Positions 60,523 to 64,000 of a DNA stretch of 64,000 nucleotides are shown one piece after another. The notes beneath the pieces are model-generated. The model was given only the letters and a program-made list of their open reading frames with translations. It was not told the origin of the DNA and did not search any database. The position numbers and the translations under genes are program-made. Origin of the DNA: Streptomyces scopuliridis RB72 (lineage in GTDB: Bacteria > Actinomycetota > Actinomycetes > Streptomycetales > Streptomycetaceae); the NCBI RefSeq assembly GCF_000718095.1, contig NZ_JOEI01000011.1:1-64000 (forward strand). The letters run 5' to 3'. Position 1 is the first letter of the stretch, and the number at the start of each line of letters is the position of its first letter.

Positions 60523-63500
60523 TCACACACTCAGGTCGACTTTCCCCTGCCCGATCAAGGCATCAAGATTGGGAAGCATGGCTTCCAGGCGGGGCATGAT
60601 GGTGCCTCCATTGGTCCGCTTCCACGTCCGCAGGATGGGTTTGATCTCCTTGAGGTCGTTGAACTTCCCCGCATTTGCGCGAGCATCAATGACGTGCTGG
60701 GCAAGCCTCTCGGAGCATTCGAGCATGCCGGCGATGGTTGTCCGGCCGGCCGTGTTGATGAAGAGAGTTCCCCCTTCATCCTGACGGGGCGGCGCAACGT
60801 TCCGACCAAATTGCTTCTCCTGTCCTTTCCTCTTCCAGTCGCTCCGGTTCTTCCCAGTCCCTCGAACTTGTTCATATCCGCCGTACGCTGAGTAGATATA
60901 GCTGGGGAAGTCGACGAAATCTTTGAGGCGCGAATGGCCGAACCGGACCTCCGTCTTGTACCAGATTATCTTTTCTTGCTGCGGGATGGCGTTGTAGGCT
61001 TGGTCTTCGATGTTCCGCAGGAATAGATTGTTCGTCTGGGGGCCACGGGCCGGCACGAGGTTATTCCCGGTTGCCCTGCCGCCAAGCCGCTCTGGCAACA
61101 GGTGCATCTTCACCCACGCGGAGTTCTCTCCCAATCCATTCTTGTCGATGTAGCTCCAACCCGGCGGCTGCGTGCTTTTTGCCTTTCTTGCAATCTCGCC
61201 CGGGCCGCCGAACACGGTCTTGGCGGAGGTCCCGAGGTACTCGGAGAGGTGCCCGGCGGACCCGCGAACAGGAGAGACATCGTGGAAGTCCGGGAACTTG
61301 GGTTCGGGGATGTCGTTGTACTGTCGCAACCGTGCTACGTGGGCGAACTCCGCCATCTTTTTCCTGAGGGCCCGCCTGCGGTCTTTGTACTTGTCCCTGT
61401 CCTCCTTCTTCACCTGTGCCGGAATGCCCTTCTGGATTCTCATGGCTTTGTTGTACTTTCCTGCGGCGGCCTTGAGGGAGAACTCCTGGTTTTCTTTCTC
61501 GGGCGACGGATCCTGCTTATCTATGTCCGCTCGCCAATCGGCCAGGAACTCAGGTATCCCTTCCGGAATGCTGTGCACGTACAGGCCCGCGTCCATGCCG
61601 CGGCCGTGGAACATCAGGGTGTGCCGTTCGCCGTCGTCGGCGTCGGCGTACCGCACCTTCGGGAGCTCGATGGACTCGGTGCCGCCGTCGCGTCGGTCCC
61701 GGCCCGGGCGACGGGACCGGTCGTCCCGCAGCCGGTCCCTGCGGCGTCGCAACAGATCCCTCAAGTGACGCAGGCGGTCGTTCAGGCGGCTGCCGAGTTT
61801 GCGGCGGGCCTTGCCGAAGAGCTTGCTGGTGGCGCGACGCGCCCTGTTGACGGCCGACTTGACGGTCTGGCGGGCACGCCGGAGCGGGCGGCGGCGGGGG
61901 CGGTCTCCGGAGCGGCGATCCCGGCTGCTGTCGGTGTCGCGATGCCGGTCGTCCCTGCGGTCGTCGTCCGTACGCCTCTTGTCGTCCGTGCGCCGATCGC
62001 CCGGACGCGTGCTCCCCGGATCGCGGTCGCGGTCGTTCGTACGGTCCGTGCCGGGGCGGCGTCGGTCGGGGCGGAGCGTGTCACGGGCCGGGCCGCGACG
62101 TGTGGGCCCGCCCGTGCGGTCGTCCCGGTCGTCGTCGCGCGTCCTCTGTTCCGCGTCCCGCGCCCGCCGCCTGGCCGCGTTGACCTCGCGGCCCTCCTCG
62201 CGGCGTTCGTCATCCTCGCGGCGTTTCTTCGGCCTGGTGGTGTGCGAGGGGCGTGGTTTCTTCCCCGGGGTGGAGCGCTTACCGGGACGGGGCTTCGGCT
62301 GCGGGCGGGACGTCTGGTCCGGCGTCGGCTTGCGCGGGTCCGTGCGGTCGGCCGGCCTGTCGGTGGTCGACCGCTCGTCGTCCTTGGGCTTGCCGGGCGC
62401 GTCCGGCTGGCCCGGTGTGTCGGACTGGCCCGGGTTCTTCTTCTTGCGGAGGTTCTTCAGCATGTCGCCGAGGCGGTCGGCCACCTTGCCCATGAACCGG
62501 CCCACACCCTCGATCAGGAACTGGTAGACCAGCTCCAGCAGCGCGACGACCCCCGCCGCGACCGCCTTCGCGAAGGGCAGCGCCCCGTTGCCGCTCTTGA
62601 CCGACTTCAAGAAGTCCATGAAGAGCCCGAAGGCGGCGAGAATCTCGCTGAGCGCCCCCCAGGCCGTCTGCAGGGCGTCGATTACGGCCATGACCCAGCC
62701 GGCGCCGGGGATGAGCTTGGCCACGACCTTCTCGACGACCAGGACGCCGATGATGAGCGGCAGTTGCGGCAGGGCCTCGTCCCAGGCCATCTGGCCCATC
62801 TGCTCCGCCGTGACCCCGCCGTCGAGCAGCGCCTGGAAGTCCTCCATCGGGATGCCGATGATTTCCTGGACCTTCTGGTTGAACCAGGCTTTGACGGCGG
62901 TCTTGATCTCCTCGAAGAGGTGATCCCTGGCTCCGGTCTCGGCGGCGGCCCCCGCTTTGCTGATCCAGTCGCCGGGGTCGGAGACGATGTCGTTGAAGAT
63001 GGCCGCCCACTCACCGAGGCCCTGCACGACGGCGGCACCGAACTCCAGCGCGCCGACCGTGACGCTCTCCGCGACGTCAACGGCCGCCAGCAGCCCCGTC
63101 TCCAGCAGGTCGAGCCCGGCGAGCAGGGCGCCGCACAGGCCGTCGAGCAGCTTCCCGGCGACCTCCTTGAGGGCGTCGGCGAACTCGTTGACCTTCTCCA
63201 CTGCCCAGTCGCGCACGCCGTCGATGGTGTTGCGCCACTTGTCCCGCATCGCCGGGTAGTCGGCGAGCAGTTCGTCCCCGAGGGCGATCAAGGCGTCGGC
63301 GAAGGTGTTGATCTGGTCGATGACCCAGTTGCGGGCGTCGTCGATGAGCTGGAAGACCGCCTGCTTGAACCTGTCGATGAGGTCGGTGACGACCTGCCGT
63401 GCCCTCTCGAAGACAGTCTTGATGGCGTTCTTGAGCTCTTCGAAGAACTCCTTCAGCTTCTCGATGGCCTCTTCGAGCCAGTTGTCGGCGTCGTCCTTGC

Positions 63501-64000
63501 CGTCCTCCTGCTTCTGCTCGGCCTCCTGCTCCGCGTTGGTCTGCTCGTCCGCGATCCTCTGGTTGTCGTCCTCGGTGCGCTTGTCGACGTCCTCGTCGGT
63601 CTTCTTTTCCTTGTCCGTGATGTCCTGGCGGACCTTCTCGTACTTCTTGCCCTTCTTGCCGTCGATCTCCGCGACCTTGTCGTCCTGCTCCTTGCGCCAG
63701 TCGGCGCGGGAGTCGGAGATGTCGGAGCGGCCCTTGTCGCGTGCGTCCGCCTGCTTCTTGCCGCTGGCGGAGACCTCCCGCTGGAGGTCCTGGTCGTACT
63801 TCTGCTTGTCCTGCTGCGTCTTCTCGTCCTTGGACCGGCGCTCCTGGGTCATCCTGCCCCGGCCCTCGGCGAAGCCCGCTTGGATCTGCGGGCCGCGGTC
63901 GTGCTCGGCCACGGCGGAGGCGGACTCGATCGGCACGCCCCCGGACACCGACCGCGGGCCACTCGCCTTCGCGGACTTCTTCCCGCCGGGCACCTTGCCT
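60523..64000 (-). CDS. Giant polymorphic toxin-like CIS effector (5' end outside window)
   Basis: At least 1156 aa are encoded, and the frame is still open at 64000. Residues about 45-190 are highly charged and likely coiled coil. About 200-560 are amphipathic or hydrophobic helices (WVMAVIDALQTAWGALSEIL). About 575-790 is an Arg/Asp-rich disordered stretch. The C-terminal region carries MHLLPERLGGRATGNNLVPA (M963 onward), an HxxxxxxGG...NLVP motif seen in nuclease toxins of the DNA/RNA non-specific endonuclease type, so a DNase or RNase is likely. The end (FINTAGRTTIAGML, CSERLAQHVIDARANAGKF) resembles a ComEA-type helix-hairpin-helix DNA-binding unit. An immunity-like gene follows at once, and the CIS baseplate genes come next. 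Confidence 0.8.
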   Translation of the reverse strand, partial: GKVPGGKKSAKASGPRSVSGGVPIESASAVAEHDRGPQIQAGFAEGRGRMTQERRSKDEKTQQDKQKYDQDLQREVSASGKKQADARDKGRSDISDSRADWRKEQDDKVAEIDGKKGKKYEKVRQDITDKEKKTDEDVDKRTEDDNQRIADEQTNAEQEAEQKQEDGKDDADNWLEEAIEKLKEFFEELKNAIKTVFERARQVVTDLIDRFKQAVFQLIDDARNWVIDQINTFADALIALGDELLADYPAMRDKWRNTIDGVRDWAVEKVNEFADALKEVAGKLLDGLCGALLAGLDLLETGLLAAVDVAESVTVGALEFGAAVVQGLGEWAAIFNDIVSDPGDWISKAGAAAETGARDHLFEEIKTAVKAWFNQKVQEIIGIPMEDFQALLDGGVTAEQMGQMAWDEALPQLPLIIGVLVVEKVVAKLIPGAGWVMAVIDALQTAWGALSEILAAFGLFMDFLKSVKSGNGALPFAKAVAAGVVALLELVYQFLIEGVGRFMGKVADRLGDMLKNLRKKKNPGQSDTPGQPDAPGKPKDDERSTTDRPADRTDPRKPTPDQTSRPQPKPRPGKRSTPGKKPRPSHTTRPKKRREDDERREEGREVNAARRRARDAEQRTRDDDRDDRTGGPTRRGPARDTLRPDRRRPGTDRTNDRDRDPGSTRPGDRRTDDKRRTDDDRRDDRHRDTDSSRDRRSGDRPRRRPLRRARQTVKSAVNRARRATSKLFGKARRKLGSRLNDRLRHLRDLLRRRRDRLRDDRSRRPGRDRRDGGTESIELPKVRYADADDGERHTLMFHGRGMDAGLYVHSIPEGIPEFLADWRADIDKQDPSPEKENQEFSLKAAAGKYNKAMRIQKGIPAQVKKEDRDKYKDRRRALRKKMAEFAHVARLRQYNDIPEPKFPDFHDVSPVRGSAGHLSEYLGTSAKTVFGGPGEIARKAKSTQPPGWSYIDKNGLGENSAWVKMHLLPERLGGRATGNNLVPARGPQTNNLFLRNIEDQAYNAIPQQEKIIWYKTEVRFGHSRLKDFVDFPSYIYSAYGGYEQVRGTGKNRSDWKRKGQEKQFGRNVAPPRQDEGGTLFINTAGRTTIAGMLECSERLAQHVIDARANAGKFNDLKEIKPILRTWKRTNGGTIMPRLEAMLPNLDALIGQGKVDLSV

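Noticed and set aside
1..64000. CRISPR array or rRNA genes
   Set aside because: No regularly spaced repeats with unique spacers and no rRNA-like sequence were seen.
44532..64000. Prophage
   Set aside because: Tail, spike and baseplate genes are present, but no capsid, portal, terminase, repressor or integrase is visible, and the gene set matches a contractile injection system. The DNA beyond 64000 would decide.

Overview
The window is high-GC actinobacterial DNA. Strong third-position GC bias, GTG starts, Shine-Dalgarno sites, DUF2690, AfsR-like STAND, MocR and LAxTG-anchored surface proteins all point to Streptomyces or a close relative. No rRNA gene, intact tRNA gene or CRISPR array is visible.

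Layout. (1) 1-1500 is the edge of a mobile or integrated region. It holds an IS3 OrfA remnant, a gene cut by the IS, repeats, and a 45-bp copy of the 3' half of a tRNA-Pro gene, which looks like an attachment site of a pSAM2-type element. (2) 1627-5531 (minus) is a D-glucarate catabolic operon: 5-dehydro-4-deoxyglucarate dehydratase, GntP-type permease, glucarate dehydratase. (3) 5.9-10.3 kb holds a DUF2690 protein, two tandem Fe(II)/2-oxoglutarate oxygenases coupled to an Ada-type zinc domain protein (possible DNA alkylation repair), a flavin-dependent LLM oxidoreductase and a 57-aa membrane protein. (4) 10.4-16.3 kb holds a DUF4142 protein, three SDR oxidoreductases, an Rrf2 regulator and an AtoE-type short-chain fatty acid transporter, with several inverted-repeat operator candidates. 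(5) 16.3-29.1 kb holds a DD-peptidase-like lipoprotein, a STAND ATPase without a DNA-binding domain, two related membrane proteins (the second broken by an in-frame TAA), a MocR regulator, an aldo/keto reductase, a divergent pair of secreted proteases sharing a perfect palindrome, and a DUF1508-like protein.

(6) 29.2-40.8 kb is an unusual Pst-like surface system. The order is PstC, PstA, a PstS-like protein tethered by a Gly-rich linker and C-terminal membrane segment, an 838-aa tethered surface protein, a secreted PstS-like protein, an Ig-like protein ending in an LASTG sorting signal, a sortase-fold protein that has lost its catalytic Cys and His, and PstB. Four-base overlaps and close packing suggest one machine.

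(7) 40.9-44.5 kb holds a serine hydrolase, a double GNAT protein, a DHA2-type MFS transporter reduced to its two ends by an internal deletion, and an intact MarR gene overlapping it.

(8) 44.5-64.0 kb (minus) is the distal part of a contractile injection system locus. In transcription order it has a very large polymorphic toxin-like protein (cut by the window edge) with a nuclease-like motif and a helix-hairpin-helix at its C-terminus, a probable immunity protein, then the tube/LysM adaptor, spike hub, spike, PAAR-like tip, gp25, two large baseplate proteins, a beta-helix tail protein, a DUF6519 protein and a peptidoglycan amidase. Sheath, tube and ATPase genes are not in the window and would be expected beyond position 64000. 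The toxin C-terminus and immunity gene look less GC-rich than the surrounding genes, as expected for an exchanged toxin module.
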